In this document: positions 22,209 through 33,515 of the stretch, in pieces
Position numbering within the stretch: position 1 is the stretch's first letter
Layout of the letters: every line of letters starts with the position of its first letter
NCBI GenBank assembly: GCA_033558025.1
Contig: JAUCEF010000005.1
Span: 3,162,001-3,226,000, forward strand
Direction: 5' to 3'
DNA length: 64,000 bases
Source of the DNA: Phytophthora sp. 'mugwort'
Lineage: Eukaryota; Oomycota; Peronosporomycetes; Peronosporales; Peronosporaceae
Notes under the pieces: generated by a model
The model's input: the letters and a program-made list of their open reading frames with translations, nothing else
What the model was told of the DNA's origin: nothing
The model's database searches: none
Position numbers and translations under genes: made by a program

Positions 22209-23444
22209 TTACGCGGACAAGTACGCGTAAAGCCGGTCGTACACGTCCACACCGCGACGCAGCACCTCGCTCTTCCAAGAATTGCTCTGGTGGAGATAAA
22301 ACACATCTCGGAGCTTCTGCGCGTACGGCAAGCGACTCGCGGATGAAGGAACGTGGTGATACACGGCGTTCTCCTCGACCATCGCCTTCAGGATGAACAC
22401 ACCAGGCACTGTCCCAAATTCTTGGCAGAACAACAGCGCATTTTCGCTAGCTTGTGGGCCTAACAGCTTTGCCACACCATCGAAGGTGAAACCACCAACA
22501 CCATCATAACCGCGTGAGACCGGATTTTCGTTGTCGTGCACAAAGACCACCTTATTCGTGTACTCTGGACCGGTGAAGACACTGCGTGCGACAGCCATGT
22601 CGCTCCCCTCCCCAAGCATCAGCGTGTCAACACCAGCAGGTCCGAGGCCTGTATGCACATCAACCATTGCAAACTTAGTTACGGCGTTGAAGTCGACATG
22701 ACCGCGCAGAAACTTCTGCAGCAATGCCAAGCTAGGCTCAAGCTCCGTTCCTCCAAAGAATAGCGTCTGTGGGAAGCGGTAGTTCCCGCCAACTGTCGCT
22801 TGCTTGACCGCATTGAAGCCCTTCGTAGCTAGATGCGCGATGCCCTTCACCCAAAACCAGTTTTTAACGCCGCTTAGTTCCTTTGGGTTCAGCAGCTCGT
22901 AGACGTCCAGGTAACCAAGTCGGTTCGGGTCTCTTGCTTGACGCTCCTGGAACTCCTCTGGCGTAAGCCAGTTGCGGTTCAAGTCAACGCCATGTTCGTT
23001 AAATCGGCGCAGCTGTGCAAATCCGTATGCGTTGAGCGCGTGCACGAAAATCACCGTGGGTTTGTTCTCGGCGGAGCGCGGGCTTGCCGCCGCTCGCTCC
23101 AACAGCGCCGCCTGGATGGCACTCCCGGTGAAACCCTCGACGCCGTGCGTGCCTGAAATATGCAGCAGCACGCGGTCGCTTGAACCCTCCAGTACTGCAA
23201 CATCCACCGTCAAGTCCAGCGACTTCAAATGATCCAAGGGCAGCGAGAAGAGCCTGGCACCAGCCGCCTCGGCGCGGGACCGGAAGAGTGATCGCGCCTG
23301 GTAGTACGAGTCGCTAAAGTGAGCTTCAACGCTGGCGTTGACGGTAGAGGACGGGAAGTACGAGTCCACAGGCACAAAGTCGTTGTAAGCGTGCAGGAGC
23401 AGCGCCACCAGCAGCGCGGCGAGCGACGACAGAACCACGCGCAT
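22209..23444 (-). CDS. DUF2817 (M14-like zinc peptidase family) membrane-anchored or secreted protein
   Basis: Single exon, 411 residues. It begins with a signal anchor (MRVVLSSLAALLVALLLHAY). Family features: ISGTHGVEGFTGSAIQ with H100 and E103 as a likely HxxE zinc pair; VDLNRNW, an Asn-Arg pair typical of M14 carboxypeptidase substrate pockets; DVHTGLGPAG with a third histidine ligand; and CQEFGTVPG providing a candidate catalytic glutamate. DUF2817 is a poorly characterised branch related to M14 metallocarboxypeptidases and aspartoacylases, found in bacteria and oomycetes among others. The substrate is unknown. The signal segment suggests action in the secretory pathway or outside the cell. 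It is divergent from the RING gene at 23780. Confidence 0.82.
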   Translation of the reverse strand: MRVVLSSLAALLVALLLHAYNDFVPVDSYFPSSTVNASVEAHFSDSYYQARSLFRSRAEAAGARLFSLPLDHLKSLDLTVDVAVLEGSSDRVLLHISGTHGVEGFTGSAIQAALLERAAASPRSAENKPTVIFVHALNAYGFAQLRRFNEHGVDLNRNWLTPEEFQERQARDPNRLGYLDVYELLNPKELSGVKNWFWVKGIAHLATKGFNAVKQATVGGNYRFPQTLFFGGTELEPSLALLQKFLRGHVDFNAVTKFAMVDVHTGLGPAGVDTLMLGEGSDMAVARSVFTGPEYTNKVVFVHDNENPVSRGYDGVGGFTFDGVAKLLGPQASENALLFCQEFGTVPGVFILKAMVEENAVYHHVPSSASRLPYAQKLRDVFYLHQSNSWKSEVLRRGVDVYDRLYAYLSA

Positions 23445-23779
23445 CGTGTTAGACGGACTTGGGTAACTTGAAGAATGTCGTGTACCACAAGAGTGGCCTA
23501 AATCAAAACTATCATTGCGTTCAGGACAGATCTTAATCTACGGATAGCCTAAAACCAAAACTTTCCTGGTTCCTTAGGTTCTTGTTTAAAATATTACTTG
23601 AAGTACTAAGCAAAATATCATTGAAAACTGCAAACTGACTAACTTAAATCAGTATGCTAGAGATTCTACACTTAGCCGACTCTTGGTCCAACGTTTATAG
23701 GTAATCAGACGGGAGGACGACCTGTGTTGCTGTGCTGCCGCGCTCTTGCTCAATTGCCTCAGCGCGGCCGATTGACGAC

Positions 23780-24532
23780 ATGGGTCAGCACTGCTCGTGT
23801 CTGAAACACCCGCCGAAATACCAGCGGCGGCAGTCAGACGACCTCGACACAGTGGAGATGGAGCGAGGCGACGACGACGGCGACCTGGAGCTGGAGGTGC
23901 TAGCGGACGCGCAGGAATCCGACGAGCTACTTGGCGCCAGGTCGAGATCGAATTCAATTGGGAGTAGCAGCCAGCGTGGCGTTTTAAAGCGGGCTGGATC
24001 GACTGCCGCAGTTGGGCTCATGGCAAACGCTGGCAGGAAAGGAGCCGAGGACGAGGAGACGGAGGAACAGCGCATGCGCCGCAGTCTCTGCACGGGTCTC
24101 ATGGGGCTGGGCGCAGACCACCATCCCACACCGTCGCCTCGACCAGAAGAGCTGTCGAGACTGCTGCGTTCTTATCAGGAGGCCACGGGCGTGGTAAGTG
24201 TGGGCCTTTCATATGTATTCCGGTGCTCGAGCTTAGCTGATCTGGGTGGTATTATTCACGGCAGGTCGACGAAGGCCAGCTTGACCTTGAGTGTATCATG
24301 TGCTTGGACACATTCTCCGAGGTGGGTGCTGCTTTTAAGTCTGTTAGTAGTGGCGTTGATTTAATCTTACTATCTGCACCAAATAAAAATATAGGACAAC
24401 CCGAAGGTTCGCACTCTGTGCAATTGCGGCATGAACCGCACCAACTTCCACATGAGCTGCTTGCTTGAGTGGCTCAATCGCGACGCCAATTGCCCAGTTT
24501 GTCGCGAGTATCTCTTCTTTGAGGACTCCTAG
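23780..24532 (+). CDS. N-myristoylated RING-type protein
   Basis: Exons are 23780-24193, 24265-24321 and 24395-24532 (202 residues). MGQHCSCLK fits the N-myristoylation consensus (Gly2, Ser6), and Cys5 and Cys7 could be palmitoylated, so membrane attachment is likely. The middle is acidic and Ser-rich (DDDGDLELEVLAD; RSRSNSIGSSS), resembling phosphosites. The C-terminal zinc finger reads CIMC - CNCGMNRTNFHMSC - CPVC, a RING variant with C-x-C before the histidine, split by an intron between CIMCLDTFSE and DNPKVRTLC. RING proteins of this kind are E3 ligases; membrane-tethered examples act on signalling or trafficking proteins. The target is unknown. The gene starts 335 bp from the divergent DUF2817 gene. 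Confidence 0.8.
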
Positions 24533-25226
24533 CTGTACCTGAATGTTGTTTTGAAATCGTGATCTATAATGCTGAACCGACCTTACTCGTGCACAAGCAC
24601 AAGAAGACGAGTAGGCCAACAGTAGCGCCATCGTTTGCGCAGGACGACGGAACTATTTTGATGCGCACACCATGTTTATCGAAGTACTGCACTGTACTAC
24701 TTCACTATAATCTGTTCACAATCGTCGCTTTCTACAGCGATAGTTTTGCTGCCGTGTTATCGACAACAAATTTCCCGAATAATTCAGTATGTAATCTACA
24801 TGTATATATCTTCGGAGATCAAGTCCATATACCTTTTTCCAACACGTTGCTGTGATTTAACTTTATGCGCGCATTGCAATTCGATCGCGAAAAGTATACG
24901 CGGATACCACTGCTACGACGCCAATCGCTACAGTTGTAACGATGATAGAAGTCTATCCAGCATAACACGAATGATTAGCACACGTCTCGCTCGTTCTTGC
25001 ATGAGTCATTGGAAGGAAAATGTCATCGACTTACCTGCCAGGAACTCAGCAGATAGTAGGCTTCGCTTCCATCTCTGCATCGTAAATATTGCATCGAGCC
25101 ATGCAACAGTTAGTATATGCTTAGAAACAATACAATGAAGTCCCATTCACTAGCCTTGATCGCCGAGGGGGTAATGACGGAACATCTTTCAGCATCGGTT
25201 TGGTCATGCTGGGCCATGGCTGGTAC
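24533..25226. other. Convergent intergenic region
   Basis: AT-rich sequence between the RING gene and the RabGAP. Fragmentary frames only. A minus frame at 25121-25226 could extend the RabGAP C-terminus if the stop at 25227 were bypassed by splicing. Confidence 0.4.
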
Positions 25227-26508
25227 TCAAAAGGAAACTGGAAGAACATATTTTGGCTGCCAGGCATTTCCACACGGACGATTGTTAGAAATTGGCGCTG
25301 TATCAAGCGCTTGCAAGGCCTTATTAGTAGTAGCGTACACTGGGGCAGCTTGTAGCCCACTTCGCTTTCTGAGATCCTCCGGCGGCAATTGGTTGAAGAG
25401 CACAAGCGCCCGCGCGATTACTTTTTCGACGTCCATAGTGTGTGGCAAGTTCGACAGCATTCCGTGCATTGTGCCAAAATCACACTCGCATCGCAAGATC
25501 TTCTCTTTTGCCTCAAGCACAACCTATATACGAACGTGCAACAAACAAGTTATCACCAGAAGCGTCGTGAAGAAAGAAGGATGACAACACTACGTACCCC
25601 AGCAGAAACGTAAAGGCTGAAAAGCGGATGAGTCACAAGAAAAACATCATACAGCCGTGCAACATCTTCGAAACGCTTTATTTGATGCGCAAACCACGTG
25701 ATTATCCAGGGCAGAGCGAAAAATGGTTCCACCTAAACCATCCAAACAAAAAGTTGCACAATAACTCGTCGGCGTTTAAATGATAATTGCGAGCTTGTCT
25801 GCAACACAACGGACGTACCCCCGATTCACGAAGATGCTGAAAAAGCACCTCGTCTGCGGCATCCAGCAACGGGAACAGCAACCTCGTGGTTGCCATCACT
25901 TGCTCAAAGCATGATCGCATCGGCTCGCGGTGGTAGGTTTCGCTAACGCTCTGAACAGCTCGCTGCGTGCTCTTCGAGTTACCCAGCGTCAGCAAGAACA
26001 CTGAAACGATGTCGTGGTACCCTTGGAAGTAGTACAGCTCATCATTGGCGTTTAGCACGCCCAAGATAATCTGCGTTAACGCGCGGCGCTTGGCCCGACG
26101 CTCGCTTTCTTTAATCCTCTGCAGCACGTCATAGTGCCACAAAGACCGCTCCACATCCTTTTCCACCTGCGCTGCATCCCTGTGTGTTTCCGCATCGGTA
26201 TCTCCGATATTACACCGACCATTCAGCTCCTCTCCATCACCGCCAAGCAGGGTCGGCCATAATTCCTTGCGGAACTCTTCTGAAACTAAGCCTTTCGGTG
26301 TTATCGCCAACCGACGCACTTCGCGGAAACACTCGTCGCGTTCTCCCACGGTTGCGTCGCGCCGCTCCAGCGTGCGCAGTTTGAGAATGGTTGCGCGGAG
26401 CTCTCTTTCCTTGTGCCTGACGAGACGGCGCTCGCGTGCTGCGGGCGCCCGCCCCGGGATTCCTCGCAGACGGCGCCGGTCGTTCACGTTTCGCTTCTTG
26501 TGGCCCAT
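25227..26508 (-). CDS. TBC1D20: TBC-domain RabGAP, TBC1D20 type
   Basis: The gene starts at ATG 26508 (MGHKKRNVNDRRRLRG) and has three exons; two introns lie at about 25800-25735 and 25605-25525. The TBC domain carries both catalytic fingers: Arg121 in EKDVERSLW and Gln162 in YYFQGYHDIV. The rest aligns by eye with TBC1D20: EPFFALPWIITWFAHQIK, DVARLYDVFLVTHPL and ILRCECDFGTMHGML. TBC1D20 is the GAP for Rab1 (and Rab18 with its partners) in ER-Golgi traffic and ends in an ER membrane helix. Here the frame ends WQPKYVLPVSF without a clear helix, so the anchor is missing or encoded by an undetected exon. The N-terminus is unusually basic. Confidence 0.85.
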
Positions 26509-27357
26509 TTTGGCACGACAGATACGTAGTGCAACGCGGTGGGCGGTATGGTAACCTCCCGATACCGGTATGGAGAAATGGGAACAAAGATGCAGCAGAT
26601 CGGTTGACCGATCGTCTAATCGCGATCGCGCTGATCTTTGCTGTACTACACACTGTATTGCAGTGTCTGTACAGTTCAAACCAGTTGATATGCTTAACTC
26701 CGCGATCGCGCTGGATGGGACATTATTCGAATTACAAAACGCTCTTCATAGCTGATATGTACATTCGATGATGATATGATTGATCGGGGCGAGTTGAGAC
26801 CTCTTAAGGCCTTACTGCCGAGATCCACGAAGATTATACGAACAGTGTATCCTGTCGCTTTAAGGCAAAAATCCGCCTCATTAGCTTAACCTAGCTTCAC
26901 TTAGATAATAATGTAGCAAAGGCTATGAAATTCCACATCTCCCATAAACTTGGAATGACCCATCTGATCAATTTTGCCATATTCGCTTTCGAAGGTTCAT
27001 TCCTGTTCGGGATTCTGATTTCTACTACCCACACCACCGCTTTTACACTTGGCTTCACTAACAATGTATAGTGAATCACTATAAAGGCCCACCGTGCCGC
27101 TAGAGGGGCGCCATGGCTACTCGCTCAGTGTGGGATATCGCGACCGACAGCCAAAGGTCCGGAGAGGAAACGCCGAGCGGACGACCACTGTCTCAAACAC
27201 AGCGCCAGTGCCCGCATTCCAGTCGCGATCGGCGATAAGAGCCCCAACCAGCTGTGCAGTCGCACGTGAACTTAGACAGGACCCTGCGGCTCGCCTTGCC
27301 GTCCGCTGTCTCTCTCCTTCCCTTCCCCAGTCTTGAACGCCCCGCAGCCCGCGCAAT
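26509..27357. other. Divergent upstream region of RabGAP and glucan synthase 1
   Basis: Contains a TATA-like CTATAAAGG near 27077-27085, about 275 bp before the glucan-synthase start, and a pyrimidine-rich leader (CTCTCTCCTTCCCTTCCCCAG, near 27310-27330) that could end a 5' UTR intron. No coding gene was seen. Confidence 0.4.
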
Positions 27358-30300
27358 ATGGCGCGTTCCGGCAGCGACGGCGATAGCGATGACGCCATGC
27401 AGTACAGCAAGCCGCTGCGCCAGCAGAAGAAGCTCTGCGATGAGGCCATGGAGCTCGTCAACGCCGGCGTGGCCATGCAGAACGCGTCCCCGCCTGACGC
27501 GGCGGGCGCCGACGCCAAGCTCTCTCGTGCCGTGACGCTCATGGAGCAGGCGCTTGCCATTGAGTACCCCACGCAAGAGGAGCGTGACGCCAGCCAACGC
27601 CTTAATAACAAGATGAATCGCTACGTCAAGATGATCCGCAGTCAACGTGAAAAGGGCGCGGCCGGCGGCGCCACGGGTCGCGGACACAACACCAAGTACA
27701 ACATCTTGCCCATGGACAACCTGCCGTCCACATACAACGCCGTGGTCGACCTGCTGACCAAGTAAGACCAGTTCCCATTCTTTTCATCTGAGGCATATAA
27801 TCTGACACTGATATTTTTTTTACTTTTCTTTATGACAGTTCATCGGCTGTCGGTGATGTCTTCGAGAGCCTCAAGGGCGCATTCGGTTTCCAAGACTCTA
27901 ATGTCGCTAACCAGAAGGAGCATGTACTGCTCATGCTGACGAACTTTAAGCTTCAAGAGGACGAACCGAACCAGAACAGTGAGGAGCACCATCAACTGGA
28001 TCGGCAGCAAGAGCTGGACATGGCCAACAAGGGCATCAAACGCTTCCATGGACGCATTTTCGCTAACTATACCAAGTGGTGCAAGTATGTCTCGACCAAG
28101 CCTGCGTTCACAAGCGACCCGGTCGTGGATATCGTTCTGTTCTTCCTGATCTGGGGAGAGGCTGGTAATTTCCGTCAGATGCCCGAGTGCCTCTGTTTCC
28201 TGCTGCACACCTCACTACCCCAGGCTTCATCCCGCGGCGGAGGTAAAAACCCCGGTGACTTCCTTGCCGAGGTTATCCGCCCAATGTACGACGAATTCAA
28301 GAAAGATAACGACAAGAAAACCGCGCAGGGTGCTCGGGCTCCACACGCCGAGATCCGTAACTACGACGATTTCAACGAGTTCTTTTGGAGCAAGAAGTGC
28401 CTGAAGTACAACCCGACGACCATCCACGAGGCATTCGGTGAAGTGGATAAGAAGGGCCGCCCTAAGGTTATCAAGAAGAGCTTCGTGGAAAAGCGTACGT
28501 GGCTGCGCGCGCTGTTGTCCTTCCGCCGCATTTTCTGCTTTAACTGCGCTCTGTTCCTGGCTGTCTGCGGATTTGCACTCAATGTGGTCATGTACTGCCC
28601 GGACACGCCTATCTTGTACGGTGCTGGTCTGAGCAATGGCAATTCTCGTGGTTTTACCATCTTTGGCAAGAATATGACGGCGTCTGACACTACCGCCATT
28701 GGATCTGGTGACGGATCAGCTGACAAGTCGAGTTCGGGATCGGAAGCTAGCTGCAACCACCAAATGCTGGCGACATGCCTTGGAATGACCTACACGACTG
28801 GTATCTTTGAAAACATTCCGATTGATTTCAAGGCCTTGCTCCAACTTGTGCCGTTTACCGACTGTATAGAGAAGTCAAGCGGTCGCTGTGGATGCTACTT
28901 GGATCTGATTGACAATTGCTTTTCGGAAACGGGCCAAACGACGAAGGTCACAGAGGATGAACTTGCATTTTCGGGGTCAAGTGGATACGACCAGAGTATG
29001 TGTGTGGTTAACTGGCGCGCTGCTGTAGAGTCCATTATTAAGAACCCTGGACCGGGAAAACTTAACTGCGAGATCTGTCAGTTGGACATCAAGGCGTTAA
29101 TCACTAATGGCAAGATTGGCGAGCTGGCTACTGGACTGCTGACTTTTGGAAAAGGTGTCCCTCTTCCGACTGGCGATATTAACAACACGTTGCGCACGGA
29201 TATGGGCTTTTTGGCGATGGTTGGCGGTGGCGCATGTCTGGGTCTCGTGTTTGCGTGCGAGTTCTTCAACAAAATCTTCTCGCGTGTCGGTTCGGGTTAC
29301 GTGGGTCGTTCGATGCCAGTTCCGTTTCGCGCTTACTGCCGATACACTTGCTTTTGGCTGTTGCTGTTTGTCTGCAAATTGACGTTTGACTACCAGTACA
29401 TGGTCAAGGCACTGGTGGAGACGACGTTGTTCATCTGGTACGCAAACGAGGATGAATATCTCCCTTACTCCCACTTTATTCTCCAGATGACGTTCCACAA
29501 CATTATCTACATTTTGTTCCTGTGGATCCCGGCCTTTTTCGTGTTCATGTACGACGCGCAGATTTTCTATTCTGTTTTGTCAGTAATTTTTGGCTCGTTC
29601 GCGGGTTTCAACCTTCGAATCGGTGAATTGCGCTCCTTCCGCGTGCTGAGACTTTCATTCAAGTCCATTCCCCGCATGTTCAACAAGAAAATTGTCCCAA
29701 ACATCCAGGATGGCGCGGCCGACGGCAAGAAGAAGAAAAAGAAAAAGAAAAAAGGAGAGAAGGAAGAATCGACCATGCCGGTGCGCCACTTTGAGCGCGT
29801 TTCGATGGCTGATGGGATCAAGCCTCTTACAGTGAAGGCCCAAATGTACTCGAATCTTCTTGACCAGAATGGAGACCATTTGTACAACGAGGTGAAGACC
29901 CCTAATGATAAGGACGATGCGAGCTCGAGTGGCCGTCAATCCCAGCTCGGGTCAGTAACTGGCGTGTCTGGAGCGGATTTTGAGCGTACGATTGCTTTTG
30001 CAATGGCGTGGAACCGCTGCTTAGGCAGTCTACGCGAGGCTGACGTCATCAGCGATCGCGAGTTGAACGTGCTAAGCTACCTGATCGACTCGAAGGACGC
30101 AGAAGACCGCAAACTGTACCCTCCTGCTTTCTTAACCGCCGGCAAGCTGGACGAATCCCTCGATATCATTGTGGACTGCTCGGCTGTATACGAGAAGCTG
30201 AGCTCTGACAAGAAGAAGAAGGAGAAGACGCTACAGAAAATTGAAAACACTATGCGCGATCGTCTGACAAAGGATGACCTACGTGTCGAATCGATTTTGG

Positions 30301-33300
30301 GGTCATACAAATTTACCTCCCAGGCGGTTCGCTTCTTGCTTGGCGACGAGCACAGGGATTTGAACGAATGCTTTGAGTTTATGGAGGAAATGGCTGCACA
30401 GAAATCGATTCTGAAGGGACTCAATTTGAAGAGCCTTCATGAGTGCCGTGCCGCATGCGCTGAACTAATGAAGGCGTTACTCGAGGTGCCTAAGACGACA
30501 TCAGACAACAGCATCAAGTTCCAGCGGGCCCTCTACCGCGTTATTGATTGCGTGGAGACTGTACTGAACTGTATGAAGAAGATCCTCGCAAAGCAGGAAA
30601 ACCTTGTTCAAATTTTGACGGATACTCCGTTAAAGCAGAGCTCGTTCTTCTTCCCGGGCGATGCTCAGCAGTATGCGAACATGCAGTTGCAACGTCTGGT
30701 GAACTCGGAGGCAGCGTTGGACATTGTGTCCCGTGCTTACCAGCTTCTGACTGTGGATAACTTTGATGCGGAGCCACGCTCGGATGAAGGACGCCGTCGC
30801 TTGCGGTTCTTCGCCAATTCGCTCTTCATGGACATGCCTGACGCCAAGCCCATTCGCAAGATTCGTTCCCTTACCGTGTCAACGCCGTACTACAACGAAA
30901 TTGTCATGTACTCGATCAAGGATTTGACGGCCCAGAACGACGATAGTATCAAACTGCTGTATTACTTGAAGACCATCTATCCCTTCGAGTGGGAGAACCT
31001 GCTCGAGCGTCTTCAGGCCAAGGACATGGAGGAGGCGTTAAAGAAGTACCCGGAGGAAGTCCAGTTCTGGGCTAGTTACCGTGGTCAGACTCTAGCGCGT
31101 ACCGTGCGTGGCATGATGTACAACGAGGATGCCATCCGCTTTCTTCATTGGTTGGAAATCTGTGAGAACGAGGTCATGCACCAGTTTGGCTGCCCTTGTA
31201 ACAAGTGCAAGCGTCTGGATGAAATGGTTGCTCTCAAGTTTAACTACGTGTGCACGTGCCAGATTTATGGTAAACAGAAGGATGAGCAACGGCAACAGGC
31301 TTCCGATTTGGAATATCTGCTTCGCAAGCACCCCAGCCTGCGTGTTGCTTATGTGGATGGTCCTAAGAAGATGAAAGAGGGCCCACCGAAGTTCTTCTCT
31401 GTTCTAGTTCGTGCTGATGGCGAGAATATTGCCGAGGTGTACCGTGTGGAGCTGCCGGGCAACCCGATCGTTGGTGAAGGTAAGCCTGAGAACCAGAACC
31501 ACGCCATCATTTTTTCGCGTGGGGAGTTGCTGCAGTGTATCGATATGAACCAGGATGGATACCTCGAAGAAGCCCTGAAGATGCCGAACTTGCTGTCGAC
31601 AAAGGACAAGGAGACTGTCAAATGCCCTCTGACGATTATTGGTTTCCGTGAGCATGTTTTCACTGGTGGCGTGTCGAACCTTGCCAGTTTCATGTCGATC
31701 CAAGAACTGTCGTTTGTGTCGCTGGGTCAGCGTATGCTGGCATTGAACCATGTTCGTCAGCATTACGGTCACCCCGATATCTTTGACAAGTTGTTTGCGA
31801 TGGGCTGTGGTGGCACTGCCAAGGCTTCCAAGGGTGTTAACCTGTCGGAAGATATTTTCGCTGGTTTTAACACTACGCTTCGTGGTGGTCGCGTCTCACA
31901 CGAGGAGTTCATCCAAGTGGGCAAAGGTCGTGATGTTGGTATGCAGCAGCTGGCTCTTTTCGAGGCTAAGCTGTCGTCTGGTGCTGGCGAGTGTGTGATT
32001 TCTCGCGATGCGATGCGCATGGCCTCTCGCTTGGACTTCTTCCGTCTGCACTCGTGGTTCTATGGTAACTTGGGTTGGTACTTTACTCAGACGATGACGG
32101 TAGTGGGTGTGTACTTCTTCATCTACGGCAAAGTGTACATGGCTTTGAGCGGCATGGACAGTTATTTCCTTGAGAAGGGTGGGTTGGGTATCGGTGGCAC
32201 GTTGAACACCTCATGGGCGTTCCAGTTCGGTTTCCTGTTGGTTGTTCCTGTTGTTGCTGTCGTTGGTGTGGAGCAGGGTTTCCGTCACGGTGTTACCTAT
32301 TTGCTCTGGAACATCATGACGCTTGGTCCGCTGTTCTTCACATTCCAAATGGGCACACGTATGCATTACTTTGACCGCACATTGATCCACGGTGGTGCGA
32401 AGTACCGTGCTACGGGTCGTGGTTTCACGATCAAGCACGAGAAGTTTGCCGAGCTGTATCGGTTCTACGCGTTCAGTCACTTCTACCGTGCTGTGGAATT
32501 AATCTTCTTGCTGATTTTGTTCCGGGCGTACGGCACGTTCTCGTGGTGCAACTGCTCGTGGACACAGGACGCCCGGTTCTACAACTACTACAAACCTTCG
32601 GACAATGATTGGAACACACGATGCTACGCTAATTACTACCAGACATGCGTCGAACCAACGAACCAGAATTATGGTGTTATGTCGTACTCGCTGTGGATTA
32701 TTGCGGCAACATGGCTGTGGGCTCCGTTCTTCTTTAACCCGAGTGGCTTCGACTGGGACAAGCTGATTGAGGACTACAATGACTGGCAGAACTGGCTGAA
32801 GACGACAAATGACTCCGCTGCCAGTTGGTCGGGTTGGTGGTCTAACGAGGTGGAGTACTTGGACCATTCAACGAAGGGTGCGCGCATTGTTTCGATGATT
32901 CGTAAGATGCGCTTCTTCTTCGTCGCCTATGGCATGTACCTACAGCTGGCGTACAAGACGTACTACGAGGACCAGGATCTTAAAATTGAGAAGGGATCCA
33001 TGATTTCGTATGCGCTCTCGGGTCTTATGTTCATCTTGGTGCTGTTGCTGCTGTGTTGTGGTTACATTGCCAGTCGTGTGAAGAAGAAAATGACGTTCAA
33101 GCAGAAGAAGTTACGTAAGATGAAGTTCGTGCTGTCTTGCTGCGGCCTCCTTGTGGCGTGCGCGAGTCTGCTGGTCATCTCGCTCATCAACTTGCTGGAG
33201 ATCATTGTCATCATCTTGATCGCCGCGTACTGGTTCTTGCAGCTGTGTGTCTATCGCAACCAGACGAGTCACGTAGTGGTGCGTGCGATGGCGCGATCGT

Positions 33301-33515
33301 ACGACCGGTGGGTGGGCTGGATTATCTTTGGCCCGGTGCTCTTCATTGCCATGTTCCTGCCATTCCTCTCGTCCTTCCAGCAGCGTGTCATGTTCAATAA
33401 CGCGTTCACGTCGGGCCTCGAGGTGTCGAAGCTTTTCGCGAACGAGGCAGCGTCGTCCACGAGCAAGATTGTCAAGGTCAAGCGCGTGGCAAAGAAGAAA
33501 AAGCGAAGTGACTAG
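27358..33515 (+). CDS. 1,3-beta-glucan (callose) synthase, GT48, copy 1
   Basis: Exons 27358-27761 and 27839-33515 encode 2,026 residues. This integral plasma-membrane enzyme polymerises UDP-glucose into wall 1,3-beta-glucan. The N-terminus (about 15-105) is a helical MIT/Vta1-like module (CDEAMELVNAGVAMQN ... MNRYVKMIRSQ). The FKS1 domain 1 signature FFLIWGEAGNFRQMPECL is near residue 235. Six or so membrane helices follow, then the cytosolic GT48 core: RIRSLTVSTPYYNEIVMY (about 1140), WASYRGQTLARTVRGMMY, GKPENQNHAIIFSRGE (about 1350), FREHVFTGG and KGRDVGMQQLALFEAK, and a C-terminal multi-helix pore region. A polylysine loop lies near residue 765. The tail is KRVAKKKKRSD. The intron lies just after the N-terminal module and is absent in copy 2. 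Confidence 0.96.
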
